Source: Bacteroidales bacterium
Lineage (GTDB): Bacteria; Bacteroidota; Bacteroidia; Bacteroidales; JAIPAP01
Reading direction: 5' to 3'
Length of the DNA: 42,130 nt
Assembly: GCA_021740045.1 (NCBI GenBank)
Contig: JAIPAP010000021.1
Coordinates: 1 to 42,130, forward strand
Shown: positions 34,270-42,130 of the stretch, piece after piece
Numbering within the stretch: the first letter of the stretch is position 1
How the letters are laid out: every line of letters starts with the position of its first letter
Translations under genes and position numbers: made by a program
Notes under the pieces: model-generated
Databases searched by the model: none
What the model saw: only the letters and a program-made list of their open reading frames with translations
What the model was told of the DNA's origin: nothing

Positions 34270-34566
34270 ATGCTATGCAATAAAATCCATATCACCGGCT
34301 CGGTTTATAAAACAGGTTTCAGGTATTACCTGAAAGCAAAAGCCGATTTTTCGGGAGTAACCGGCGTTGTTTTTTACGAAGATGACAAATCAGTAGGAGT
34401 AATTGCCTCGGGCAGTAATGAAAACATCAAAAAGTTCCTGGAATTTTGCAAAGAGGAATTTTCTCCGGTTCACATCGATCATATTAAAATCTTTGATATT
34501 CCTTATCAGGAGTTTTCCACTTTTGAGGTGGTGGATGAGAAGCCGGAAACATTTTATTTTTCTTAA
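34270..34566 (+). CDS. Acylphosphatase-like protein lacking the catalytic asparagine
   Basis: The 98-residue protein has the acylphosphatase size and beta-alpha-beta pattern: KIHITGSVYKTGFRYYLKAK (compare the G-V-QGVGFR loop; the phosphate-binding Arg is kept), SGVTGVVFYEDDKSVGVIAS (normally GWVRN-DG-V), SGSNENIKKFLEFCKEE and IKIFDIPYQEFSTFEV. In catalytic members the second strand carries Asn after GWVR; here that place appears to be Tyr in VVFYEDD. The glycine-rich loop is also changed. So it is probably a non-catalytic or altered binding protein. The SUMF1-type gene follows 47 bases later on the same strand. Confidence 0.72.
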   Translation: MLCNKIHITGSVYKTGFRYYLKAKADFSGVTGVVFYEDDKSVGVIASGSNENIKKFLEFCKEEFSPVHIDHIKIFDIPYQEFSTFEVVDEKPETFYFS

Positions 34567-34613
34567 AACTGATAACAGCATAAAAAGTATATGGGTAATC
34601 AATACAATAAATT

Positions 34614-36191
34614 ATGAAGAATCTAATTACGAAATTACTTGTTGCAGCGCTGATGCTGCTGATTATTACCAGCTCAATTGCCAACAACATTCAGGTAACC
34701 AATGTAATGGTTACCGGGCAAAGAACAACTGAAGGCTATACCCTGGTGATGTTCGATCTTAGCTGGGAACACTCCTGGCGGACCAACGATCTGAATGGCG
34801 ACGGCGAAACCAACTGGGATGCCGCCTGGGTATTTGCCAAGTACCGTATTAGTGCTGCCAATGGCGGCGATGACTTGTGGAAGCATGTCTCACTCCACAA
34901 TACCGGTCATAATGGTGGAACAGGAACCGGCGCTATCATTGATGCCGGATTAGTAACCCCCGGTAGCCCTTTTCATGCTGCCACCAATCCGGCACTTGGC
35001 GTGTTTATTTATCGCCAGGCCAATGGAACAGGAACATTTTCCCTATCCGAAGCTCAATTGCGATGGAATTACCAGGCCGATACAGTAGCCGATAATGCAG
35101 TGGTGGATGTGCGGGTGTTTGCCATTGAAATGGTTTATGTGGCGGAAGGGAATTTCTGGGTAGGAACACCTGATGACGAAATGGATGTATTTACTGTGGC
35201 CAACGATGTTACCGCTCCTTATACGCCATTTTTAATCACCTCTACACCTCCCATGCTTCAGGAAAACGACACCGCTTCATCACCAAATAACCTTTCAATG
35301 TCCTTTGGCCTCCCCGATAACCTAACGGGATCTGATACTCTTCCTCTGGCAGATGGCTTCCCTACAGGCTATGCCGGCTTCTATTGTCAGAAATATAAGA
35401 TCGCCCAGCAACAGTACGTGGATTTTTTAAATACATTGACACAAATCCAGGCAAACAAGCGAAAGCACACATATGGTACTGCACGTTATGCTATAAGCGG
35501 CAGTACCGTTGGCAGTTACACGACCACCAATCCTTATGTAGCCTGCAACTATCTGAGCTGGATGGATGGCGCTGCCTACGCTGACTGGGCGGGGTTAAGG
35601 CCTATGACGGAGTTGGAGTACGAAAAAGCTTGTCGTGGACCCAGAACACCCATATCCGGTGAATACGCTATGGGCACCTGGGCCAAATTTGTTTTCTACA
35701 TTGTCAATCCCGGTGAGATTGATGAATCCATCCCGCCCGGAAGTAATAGCAATATTGTTTGTGAAAATAAGATCGGAGGTCCGATGCGTGTGGGTGTCTT
35801 TGCCACAGATAGTTCCACGCGTTCCCTGGCCGGAGCAAGCTATTGGGGCATTATGGAATTGAGTGGCAGCCTCAGGGAACATGCGGTATCGGTGGGTATT
35901 GTTGCCGGACATTCCTTCACCGGATTGCACGGTAACGGTTACCTGAATGTTGCAGGCGATGCTGATGTGGACTATTGGCCGGGCATAAACCATAATCAAG
36001 CGTACTATTTGCCAAACGAGCCTTATGGGGGAGTAAATGGCGTTACTCAAGCAGCAGGCGCCGGCCTCAAGGGTGGCAGTTGGTACAAACAAACTAATTG
36101 GCAAACAGTATCCAGACGATATGAGGTTATTAACCCGCCTGTCCATCGAACTGACGTTTGGGGATTTCGTTGCGTGCGAAGTCTTCCTTGA
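34614..36191 (+). CDS. Exported SUMF1/FGE-type domain protein with N-terminal beta domain
   Basis: The 525-residue protein has a signal peptide (ITKLLVAALMLLIITSSIAN), an N-terminal domain of about 145 residues (NIQVTNVMVTGQRTTEGYTL, VMFDLSWEHSWRTNDLNGDG, NPALGVFIYRQANGTGTFSL), and a C-terminal formylglycine-generating-enzyme-like (SUMF1/EgtB/PvdO) domain (MVYVAEGNFWVGTPDDE, FYCQKYKIAQQQYVDFLNTL, CNYLSWMDGAAYADWAGLRP, MTELEYEKACRGPRT, GGSWYKQTNW, VWGFRCVRSLP). SUMF1-fold proteins include sulfatase-activating oxidases and many binding or structural relatives. The metal or Cys pair of true FGE cannot be confirmed here, so oxidase activity is not claimed. It has no T9SS tail, unlike its neighbours. 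Confidence 0.88.
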   Translation: MKNLITKLLVAALMLLIITSSIANNIQVTNVMVTGQRTTEGYTLVMFDLSWEHSWRTNDLNGDGETNWDAAWVFAKYRISAANGGDDLWKHVSLHNTGHNGGTGTGAIIDAGLVTPGSPFHAATNPALGVFIYRQANGTGTFSLSEAQLRWNYQADTVADNAVVDVRVFAIEMVYVAEGNFWVGTPDDEMDVFTVANDVTAPYTPFLITSTPPMLQENDTASSPNNLSMSFGLPDNLTGSDTLPLADGFPTGYAGFYCQKYKIAQQQYVDFLNTLTQIQANKRKHTYGTARYAISGSTVGSYTTTNPYVACNYLSWMDGAAYADWAGLRPMTELEYEKACRGPRTPISGEYAMGTWAKFVFYIVNPGEIDESIPPGSNSNIVCENKIGGPMRVGVFATDSSTRSLAGASYWGIMELSGSLREHAVSVGIVAGHSFTGLHGNGYLNVAGDADVDYWPGINHNQAYYLPNEPYGGVNGVTQAAGAGLKGGSWYKQTNWQTVSRRYEVINPPVHRTDVWGFRCVRSLP

Positions 36192-36277
36192 TCATAAAAG
36201 ATAATTAGCATACTTCAGGTTTTGTTTTAAATAAATGATAGAAAATATTCAGTTTAAAAACAACAAACATTTTAATC

Positions 36278-37948
36278 ATGAAAAGCGTATTGCAATTGTT
36301 GATCGTACAGGCATTGGTAATGATCACCACGGTTTTGCCTGCACAATTTACCGGTGGTATAGGCCGGGGGGACAGTTTTTCAGAAAAGAGCAACAGTAAT
36401 CTGGGCAATAACTTTGTCCAGAGCGGTTTTTGGTCTGAAACTGCTAATTGGAGCGCAAACAAACTCCCGGATGAAAAAGAAATGGTATATTTAATGGCAG
36501 ACTGCTACGTTGACGGTGCAGCAACCGTTTCAACCTTGATTAATACGCCAGGCGCAAGCCTAACCATAAAACCTTCCGGGCGGTTAACCGTGAGCGGTTT
36601 TCTGGATAATCAGGGCACCCTCACCATCGAAAGTGATGCAAGCGGCACAGGATCATTAATCCACAACACACCAAACATAACCGCAGCAGTAAACAGATAC
36701 ATTGAAGCCTGGAGCAGCGCCAACCATGGCTGGCATCTGATGAGCAGCCCGTTGGCAAACCAGGCCATCAGCACTGAGTTTGTGAATATTTTTGCAGTAC
36801 CCATTAGCAGCGGAGTTGACCTATACAAATGGTACGAGCCGTTGGTTTTATGGATTAACATAAAGAACTCTTTTGGAAGCTACAATTGGGGCATAGCTCA
36901 ACAAAATTGGTCAAGTAGCTACAATCCTGTATTTGAAACCGGAAAAGGTTATCTGATAGCTTATGCCGCAGACCAAAACAAAACCTTTACAGGAATACTG
37001 AACATTAGCGACGTTGCTGTAACAAACCTTACCAACAACCTATATCAAGACCAAAAGGGCTGGCACCTACTGGGTAATCCGTTCAGTTCCGCCATCAAAT
37101 TTAACCAGGGAAACTGGAACAAAGTAAACATCGGCGCTTATGCGCAGGTATGGGACGAAACCGCAGCCAGCTACAAAATAATATCAGGCGATGAGGTCAT
37201 CCCTCCGCACAATGGGTTTATGGTTTACACATCCGGCAACGGATCACTGACAATTCCGGCCGATGCACGCCTGCACAGCGATTCGAATTGGTATAAATCT
37301 GTAAACGAAAACCGGCACATTGTTCTGAAAGCAAATGACCCCGATGGAAAAACCTCACAGGAAACCATCATCACCTTTCATCCAGATGCTACCCTTGGTT
37401 TTGACCTTAATTTCGATAGTTACTTTCTCACCGGTTTTGCGCCCATGTTTTACAGTATCAGCAACAACAAACTTTTGGCGCTCAACGCCCTGCCTGAATG
37501 TAACAAAGAATTGGTTATACCACTTGGATTTGTTAAAAACAATAGCGCCAATTTCAACATCACCCTGGAGCAAAACACCACGGAGCAAACCCTTTGGCTA
37601 GTTGACATGAAAAATAACTCCGAACATAATCTCTCACTGGAAAACTACGCCTTCATTTCTGCATTAGACGACGATCCCAACCGGTTTCTGCTAAAGTTTG
37701 AGTCAAATGAAGAAAGTGTGAACAATGCTCCTCCATCGGCTTATGTTTATCAAAACACCCTGTACCTTCCCGATAACTCAGGGCCAACAAAGGTTGAGGT
37801 TTTCGATCTGATAGGTCGCTGTGTATTGACTTCTGAAATTACCGGTGACGGCTTGCAAAGCATGCCACTTTCATTGCGGGGCGGGATTTATATTTTCAGG
37901 ATTACCGGCAACGGAAACACAACTACCCTGAAAGCGCTATTGCCCTGA
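36278..37948 (+). CDS. Secreted T9SS-tailed protein sharing a module with the GLUG protein
   Basis: The 556-residue protein has a signal peptide (QLLIVQALVMITTVLPAQ) and then a module aligned to the second half of the 29399 protein: FWSETANWSANKLPDEKEMV, SLTIKPSGRLTVSGFLDNQG, WHLMSSPLANQ, WHLLGNPFSSAIKFN, IPPHNGFMVYTS and DARLHSDSNWYKSVNENR. It ends with a T9SS tail (TKVEVFDLIGRCVLTSEITG, LRGGIYIFRITGNG, TTTLKALLP). It lacks GLUG repeats. A second PID-CTERM-like 80-residue gene follows. The shared module plus swapped N-termini suggests domain exchange between the two. Confidence 0.9.
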   Translation: MKSVLQLLIVQALVMITTVLPAQFTGGIGRGDSFSEKSNSNLGNNFVQSGFWSETANWSANKLPDEKEMVYLMADCYVDGAATVSTLINTPGASLTIKPSGRLTVSGFLDNQGTLTIESDASGTGSLIHNTPNITAAVNRYIEAWSSANHGWHLMSSPLANQAISTEFVNIFAVPISSGVDLYKWYEPLVLWINIKNSFGSYNWGIAQQNWSSSYNPVFETGKGYLIAYAADQNKTFTGILNISDVAVTNLTNNLYQDQKGWHLLGNPFSSAIKFNQGNWNKVNIGAYAQVWDETAASYKIISGDEVIPPHNGFMVYTSGNGSLTIPADARLHSDSNWYKSVNENRHIVLKANDPDGKTSQETIITFHPDATLGFDLNFDSYFLTGFAPMFYSISNNKLLALNALPECNKELVIPLGFVKNNSANFNITLEQNTTEQTLWLVDMKNNSEHNLSLENYAFISALDDDPNRFLLKFESNEESVNNAPPSAYVYQNTLYLPDNSGPTKVEVFDLIGRCVLTSEITGDGLQSMPLSLRGGIYIFRITGNGNTTTLKALLP

Positions 37949-38030
37949 AAATTTTTAAATGAATTTTGACAAAAAAGCTAAGGCAAAAACAAAACAGAAA
38001 ATGAATATTGAACCTGCAATTCTGAAAAAA

Positions 38031-38273
38031 ATGTTCCGGTTGAAACAACCGAACGTTTTGTTAACAATTATCCTATTAACTATTAATATACTAACCATTA
38101 ACGTCTCCCTCGCCGAGGATCCCCCGCCGCCGCCACCCGGCCACGGCACTTCGCGAAACGTTACCGGCGGTGATGCACCCATTGGCGGCGGAACCCTGCT
38201 CCTTATTGGCCTTGGAGTGGTTTATGGGGGGAGGAAGATAAATGGCATACGAAAAAGCACAAAAAACGTATAA
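38031..38273 (+). CDS. Second 80-residue exported protein with PID-CTERM-like signal
   Basis: From the ATG at 38031 the product is 80 residues, exactly the length of the 31932-32174 protein. Signal segment NVLLTIILLTINILTINVSL, linker EDPPPPPPGHGTSRNVTGG, motif DAPIGGG, hydrophobic LLLIGLGVVYGG, basic end RKINGIRKSTKNV. Starts at 37959 and 38001 exist but add Lys-rich residues ahead of the signal. With the 38031 start, the gap to the large gene is 82 bases, close to the 76 of the first module. The C-terminal 25 residues align with the twin without gaps, supporting a common origin. Confidence 0.78.
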   Translation: MFRLKQPNVLLTIILLTINILTINVSLAEDPPPPPPGHGTSRNVTGGDAPIGGGTLLLIGLGVVYGGRKINGIRKSTKNV

Positions 38274-38454
38274 ATATAAAGGTTATAAATTTGTAGCGTT
38301 TTCAACCTTATTGTTTACCGTTCGGTGGGAGCTATTCGTATGCTAGGCGGGTCAAAATAGTAAACCGTTTCACTGTTAAATAAGCTTGATGCAGATTGTG
38401 ATTCATCTCAAAAATTCAATAGCTGTTTTTATATATAGAGTTTTTTGAATTTAT

Positions 38455-38462
38455 TATCTTTG
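38455..38462 (+). promoter_or_regulatory. Candidate -7 element of the metal-efflux operon
   Basis: TATCTTTG matches TAnnTTTG but no good -33 element is seen. It is only six bases from the ATG at 38469, so the transcript would be almost leaderless. Confidence 0.35.
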
Positions 38463-38468
38463 CGCCCC

Positions 38469-38939
38469 ATGTTTACGAATAAACATATCCATATAACTGT
38501 TTCTTTCGTGGTCATCTCCATGATGATGTTTCACATGGCTATACCACACAGCCACCATCATCATAAGCAGGAAGACGAAGTGGTAACGCATAACGCAGAG
38601 CATGAAAGTCATGACCATCACCATCATCACGCCGGCGATCATCACCATGAAACTCCCCCCAGGGATAAGGATAACACAGAAGGCAGTGCCGGACTTTTCG
38701 CCCCTATCGAAAAGCACCTGCATGCGTTTCATGTCCACGAATTTGTCCCCGCCACCAAAATCAGGAAAACCATATCCCCAATTAAAGCATTTCCGCTTGC
38801 AGTCAGAACCACAAACAATGATATCAAACTTACGGCCGGAAACGAAAGAGCATACAGATACGTATTATTCAGACCCATATTCTATGACAATCCTTTTCTT
38901 GTAAACTGTTCACTGAGGGCGCCTCCATATTCTTCCTAA
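38469..38939 (+). CDS. Exported histidine-rich, metal-binding-like protein
   Basis: The 156-residue protein has an N-terminal hydrophobic segment (about 8-25, HITVSFVVISMMMFHMAI) and His clusters at 27-32 (HSHHHH) and 41-60 (HNAEHESHDHHHHHAGDHHH), then HLHAFHVHEF at about 90. The C-terminal half is unlike anything I recognise and ends NCSLRAPPYSS. His clusters of this kind bind Zn, Ni, Co or Cu. It leads an operon-like run with TolC-like, adaptor and pump genes, so a role in metal sensing, buffering or delivery to the efflux complex is inferred. A start at 38445 is possible but would overlap the -7 element. Confidence 0.78.
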   Translation: MFTNKHIHITVSFVVISMMMFHMAIPHSHHHHKQEDEVVTHNAEHESHDHHHHHAGDHHHETPPRDKDNTEGSAGLFAPIEKHLHAFHVHEFVPATKIRKTISPIKAFPLAVRTTNNDIKLTAGNERAYRYVLFRPIFYDNPFLVNCSLRAPPYSS

Positions 38940-39025
38940 TTACTTTCCGAACAACCGTACAATCAATTTGCCGGCCTTTTGAATAGGGGCTGAGCAATCA
39001 TTTTTCATTTAAAAATTAGCTATAC

Positions 39026-40204
39026 ATGTACAAAAAAATTGTATTCGCTATAGGCGTATACCTAACCGCATTGGGTCTTAACGCACAAAACCCGGGTGTG
39101 AATGAAGTATTGCGCCAAATCGGGAAGAATAACAAAAAACTTCAGGCCTATTCGGCGTGGATAGAAAGCAAGCATCTCGATAGGAAGACGGAAAACAACC
39201 TTTCTGATCCGCAAACCGATGTTTACTATCTCCCTTGGGGAAACGACGGGGCCTACACCGAGCTGCAAATCAGTCAGTCGGTGGAGTTCCCCACGGTTTA
39301 TGGCGCCCGGGGCAACTTGATTGGTAAACAGAGGCAGAAAATGCAACTGGAATACGAAGCTTTACGACAGGGGATTCTGCTAAAAGCAAAAAAACACCTC
39401 CTCGAAATCATATACCTGGATAAGCGACTGGCAGTTACCCAAAAACGCACCCGGCAGGCAAAGCGGGTATTCAACCATATTCAGGAATTATATGAACAGG
39501 AAGAGGTGGGCAAGCTGGAAATGAATAAGGCTAAAGTGGCCTGGATGCAGCAACAGTTCAAGGCAGAGCAGCTCCAAAATCAAAAGCAAAATGAGCTTGT
39601 GCTTTTAAAAGAGCTGAATGGCGGAAAGGCCGTTTCATTTAATCCGTCCGGCTATGACCAAAGCAGGGTATTGGCGAAACTTGACAGCTTATGGAAAAGT
39701 AAGCAAGCCCGCGATCCGGCTCTGGCCGTTTTGCAGCAACAGGAAGAGGTCGCCCGCCAACAGGTCAGGCTGTCGAAAAATAAGGCCCTGCCCGACCTGA
39801 AGGCCGGGTTCAACTATCAAAATGCGCAGGGGTCAAGCTTTAGCGGGATTTATGGTGGTATTTCAATACCGTTGTGGAACAACAAAAACAAAGTAAAGAC
39901 GGCAAAAGCCCGCCTGGAATACCAGCAAACGCATTCGGAAGCCACCCGTACGCAAACCTTCGCCCGGTATCAGAAAAAATACAATGAATACCGGATGCTG
40001 AGGGAGAAATACCAAAAGTATCGGTCTACCCTTTCGGGATTGCAGAGCGATACACTGTTGCTGGAAGCATACCGGCTTGGCGACATTACTTTCATAGAAT
40101 ATCATATGGAGTTGAAATTTTACCGGCAAGCCTACGATGCCATGCTTGAAGTGAAAAACCAACTCAACAAAAGAAAAGCGGAATTACGAAGACATCAATT
40201 ATAA
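39026..40204 (+). CDS. TolC-family outer membrane channel protein of a metal efflux system
   Basis: The 392-residue protein has a signal peptide (YKKIVFAIGVYLTALGLNAQ) and two TolC/OEP-type helical hairpin repeats: LRQIGKNNKKLQAYSAWIES and the coiled LLEIIYLDKRLAVTQKRTRQ, then the second repeat DLKAGFNYQNAQGSSFSGIY, GGISIPLWNNKNKVKTAKAR and YRLGDITFIEYHMELKFYRQ. Length fits CusC-type channels. No lipobox is seen, so it is held by its barrel. Its neighbours are a His-rich lipoprotein, adaptor and pump, so it completes a tripartite RND pump across both membranes. Confidence 0.9.
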   Translation: MYKKIVFAIGVYLTALGLNAQNPGVNEVLRQIGKNNKKLQAYSAWIESKHLDRKTENNLSDPQTDVYYLPWGNDGAYTELQISQSVEFPTVYGARGNLIGKQRQKMQLEYEALRQGILLKAKKHLLEIIYLDKRLAVTQKRTRQAKRVFNHIQELYEQEEVGKLEMNKAKVAWMQQQFKAEQLQNQKQNELVLLKELNGGKAVSFNPSGYDQSRVLAKLDSLWKSKQARDPALAVLQQQEEVARQQVRLSKNKALPDLKAGFNYQNAQGSSFSGIYGGISIPLWNNKNKVKTAKARLEYQQTHSEATRTQTFARYQKKYNEYRMLREKYQKYRSTLSGLQSDTLLLEAYRLGDITFIEYHMELKFYRQAYDAMLEVKNQLNKRKAELRRHQL

Positions 40205-40224
40205 ACCATAAAAGACATAACATC

Positions 40225-40503
40225 ATGAAAATCTTAAATTTAATTATAGCAGGAATCTTTTTATTTGCCGTATCATGTTCTTCACCAAATAAGAACAACA
40301 ACGAAAGCACTCAGCAAGAAACGGATGAACATACTCATGAAGAAAGCTCAGAAGCGCATGGCCACGAACACGATTCAGACGAGTCCGGTCATTCGCATGA
40401 TGAAGACCATCACCAGGAAGAGTTCAAAGTGAAGAAAGACACAGCTGAAGCCGAATCCGAACATCACTCCCATGAGGATGGTACCGAACATCATGATCAT
40501 TAA
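40225..40503 (+). CDS. Small histidine-rich lipoprotein
   Basis: The 92-residue product has a lipobox (AGIFLFAVSCSS, lipidated Cys18) and a tail almost entirely of His, Glu, Asp and Ser: DEHTHEESSEAHGHEHDSDE, SGHSHDEDHHQEEF and SEHHSHEDGTEHHDH. Such a disordered, acidic His-rich chain would bind divalent metal cations loosely in the periplasm. It lies 20 bases after the TolC gene and 17 before the adaptor gene, clearly in the same operon. No folded domain is expected. Confidence 0.85.
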   Translation: MKILNLIIAGIFLFAVSCSSPNKNNNESTQQETDEHTHEESSEAHGHEHDSDESGHSHDEDHHQEEFKVKKDTAEAESEHHSHEDGTEHHDH

Positions 40504-40520
40504 TATTTAAAACAGAAAAA

Positions 40521-42044
40521 ATGATTAGATATATTATTTTATTAATAGTCCTTGCCGTGGCCTCTTGTCAGCCTGAGGCAGACCATGAGCAGGGTCACGC
40601 CCATGATGCCGGGGGTGGACACGATGCGGCGGCAGAAAGCGCACTAACGGTGGATACCACCCTGTGGACCGGAAAGACCGAGCTGTTTGTGGAGTTTCCG
40701 GCCTTGGTAAAGGGGAAGGTTAGCCGGTTTGCCGCGCATTTCACCGTCATGGAAAAACACCGGCCCGTAGAAAAGGGAACGGTAACGGCGAGTTTGATTC
40801 AAGGCAGCAGCGGCATTCGAAACCGGGCGGAGGCTCCTTCCTCGCCCGGGATATTCACCCCGGCTTTGAAACCCAAGGAAGCAGGCAGCCACCGCCTGGT
40901 GTTTGTCATCGAGTCGCCGCAACTAACCGACCGAATTGTGCTGAAAAATGTGGAAGTTTATTCCTCGGTAGAAGCCGCACAGGAAGCCCTTGGAGAGGCT
41001 TCAGCCGGTGATGAGGGTAAGATTTCCTTCCTCAAGGAGCAGGCCTGGCGGATTCCGTTTCAGACGACCCCGGCGGTTAAGGACAGCATCTACGACATCA
41101 TACCGACCTCAGGCTCCTGGCAGGCTGCTCCCGGAGATACCCGTACACTGAGCGCCAATGCTTCAGGGATAGTTGGTTTTGCAATGGAAAGCCTGACTCA
41201 GGGAGCCACAGTCAGAAAAGGCCAATTGTTGATGACCCTGAGCAGTAAGGAACTCACGACTCACAACCTGGAGGCTGAAATAGCGAAGGCGCGGGCCAAC
41301 TTCGAGCAGGCCAGGGCATCCTGGGAAAGGAAGAAACAATTGTATGAAAAAAATATCGCTTCCAAATCGGAATATGAGCGCGCGGAGAATCAGTACCGGG
41401 TGGCTAAAGCATCGTACGAAACGCTTAAGGCCGGATACGCTGCCGGCGGTAAGCAAGTCAGGGCTCCCTATGAGGGTTTTATCAAAACGATTAATGCATC
41501 TAACGGCGATTATGCCGAAGAGGGAGCGCCCCTGGTCACCATCGACACCAACCGTTCAAGGCTATTGAAGGCTCATGCCGGTTCTTCCTATGCTTCCGAT
41601 CTGGATGCCATACAGAATATTTTCTATCAGCCGGAAGAAGGTAAGTGGTCAAGCTTGAAGGCTACCGGTGGAAAACTGTTGTCGGTCGGCAAACAAGTAA
41701 AAAGCAATGAACCGATGATTCCCGTATTTGCCAAAGTCGGCGAGCGGATAGCCATGCCGGAGGGTAGCTTTACGGAAGTACAGATCGCCGTGGGGCAACC
41801 CGGCCAAAACATCGCCATACCCGAATCGGCTCTGCTGGAAGACTACGGTAACTATTCGGTGATCGTGCAATTGTCGGGAGAGCTGTTTGAACGCAGACCG
41901 GTACGGATAGGAAGGCAAAACGGCGACATGGTGGAAATAACAGAAGGATTGGATGCGGGAGAGATAGTCGTTAGCAAGGGAGCCTACCAGGTAAAAATGG
42001 CTTCCATGTCGGGCGATGGCCCCGCGCACGGACACGTTCATTAA
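40521..42044 (+). CDS. RND efflux periplasmic adaptor (CusB/CzcB-like lipoprotein)
   Basis: The 507-residue adaptor has a lipobox (LIVLAVASCQPE, Cys16) and a short His-rich stretch (DHEQGHAHDAGGGHD) before an extra N-terminal beta domain of about 130 residues (FVEFPALVKGKVSRFAAHFT, AGSHRLVFVIESPQLTD) often found in Bacteroidota metal adaptors. The HlyD-like core follows: lipoyl/hairpin (GIVGFAMESLTQGATVRKGQ, EIAKARANFEQARASWERKK, KASYETLKAGYA), IRAPYEGFI-like VRAPYEGFIKTINASNGDYA, and the barrel/membrane-proximal part (VGQPGQNIAIPESALLEDYG, EITEGLDAGEIVVSKGAYQV). It ends GPAHGHVH, a His-bearing tail. It joins the TolC-like channel to the pump. Confidence 0.92.
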   Translation: MIRYIILLIVLAVASCQPEADHEQGHAHDAGGGHDAAAESALTVDTTLWTGKTELFVEFPALVKGKVSRFAAHFTVMEKHRPVEKGTVTASLIQGSSGIRNRAEAPSSPGIFTPALKPKEAGSHRLVFVIESPQLTDRIVLKNVEVYSSVEAAQEALGEASAGDEGKISFLKEQAWRIPFQTTPAVKDSIYDIIPTSGSWQAAPGDTRTLSANASGIVGFAMESLTQGATVRKGQLLMTLSSKELTTHNLEAEIAKARANFEQARASWERKKQLYEKNIASKSEYERAENQYRVAKASYETLKAGYAAGGKQVRAPYEGFIKTINASNGDYAEEGAPLVTIDTNRSRLLKAHAGSSYASDLDAIQNIFYQPEEGKWSSLKATGGKLLSVGKQVKSNEPMIPVFAKVGERIAMPEGSFTEVQIAVGQPGQNIAIPESALLEDYGNYSVIVQLSGELFERRPVRIGRQNGDMVEITEGLDAGEIVVSKGAYQVKMASMSGDGPAHGHVH

Positions 42045-42056
42045 AAAAGCGAAAGT

Positions 42057-42130
42057 ATGTTAAACAGAATATTAAAACTCTCACTCCAAAACCGCTTACT
42101 GGTGCTGCTTGGAGCGGTCGTTCTGAGTTT
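42057..42130 (+). CDS. CusA/CzcA-type heavy metal RND pump, N-terminal start only
   Basis: Only 24 full codons are in the window: MLNRILKLSLQNRLLVLLGA then VVLS. This is the normal opening of CusA/CzcA-family pumps, a cytoplasmic helix followed by the first membrane helix. It starts 12 bases after the adaptor stop. The pump, about 1000-1450 residues in the family, continues beyond the right edge. The metal cannot be determined from this fragment. Confidence 0.8.
   Translation, partial: MLNRILKLSLQNRLLVLLGAVVLS

Noticed and set aside
34614-36191. True formylglycine-generating oxidase
   Set aside because: The SUMF1 fold is clear, but the catalytic cysteine pair cannot be confirmed and no sulfatase gene is nearby.

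Overview
The window looks like a chromosomal segment of a Bacteroidota bacterium, probably a Bacteroidales/Marinilabiliales-type member. The evidence is secreted proteins with type IX secretion (T9SS) C-terminal tails, SusC-style TonB receptor architecture with an N-terminal carboxypeptidase-like domain, a LytS/LytTR pair, few Shine-Dalgarno sites, and several upstream matches to the Bacteroidota promoter (TTG, about 20 bases, TAnnTTTG). Both ends cut genes: rluD at the left and a CusA/CzcA-type efflux pump at the right.

Layout. 1-8226 is mostly housekeeping: rluD, a T9SS protein and a PASTA protein on the minus strand, divergent ddl, then rdgB and rlmH (minus) and a DUF4783-nadC-yihY run (plus). 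8227-14920 holds a stand-alone ECF sigma factor, a strong hairpin ending in a T-run, a membrane-anchored peroxiredoxin, a PAS histidine kinase, a DMT transporter, an iron-sulfur photolyase and an SRPBCC protein. 14938-18534 has a decayed DUF4397 gene, a DUF6973 lipoprotein, a small membrane protein, an aminotransferase and a secreted two-domain protein. 18841-23672 is a TonB receptor, a TPR-like protein and a LytS/LytTR two-component pair. A secreted transglutaminase follows.

24969-29039 is the mobile and rearranged part: an intact single-strand Y1 (IS200/IS605 type) transposase nested in palindromic repeats with about 52-base spacing, then an outer membrane protein, then an IS1634-type transposase gene with internal deletions.

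29399-38273 is an accessory secreted-protein cluster. It contains two copies of the same two-gene plan, a large T9SS-tailed protein followed by an 80-residue protein ending in a PID-CTERM-like sorting signal. Between them lie a membrane-spanning TPR/AraC regulator, an acylphosphatase-like protein without the catalytic Asn, and a SUMF1-type protein. This is the best candidate for an undescribed system. 38469-42130 is a metal efflux operon (His-rich exported protein, TolC-like channel, His-rich lipoprotein, adaptor, pump).

No rRNA, tRNA or CRISPR array was recognised. All family names come from reading motifs; no database search was possible.
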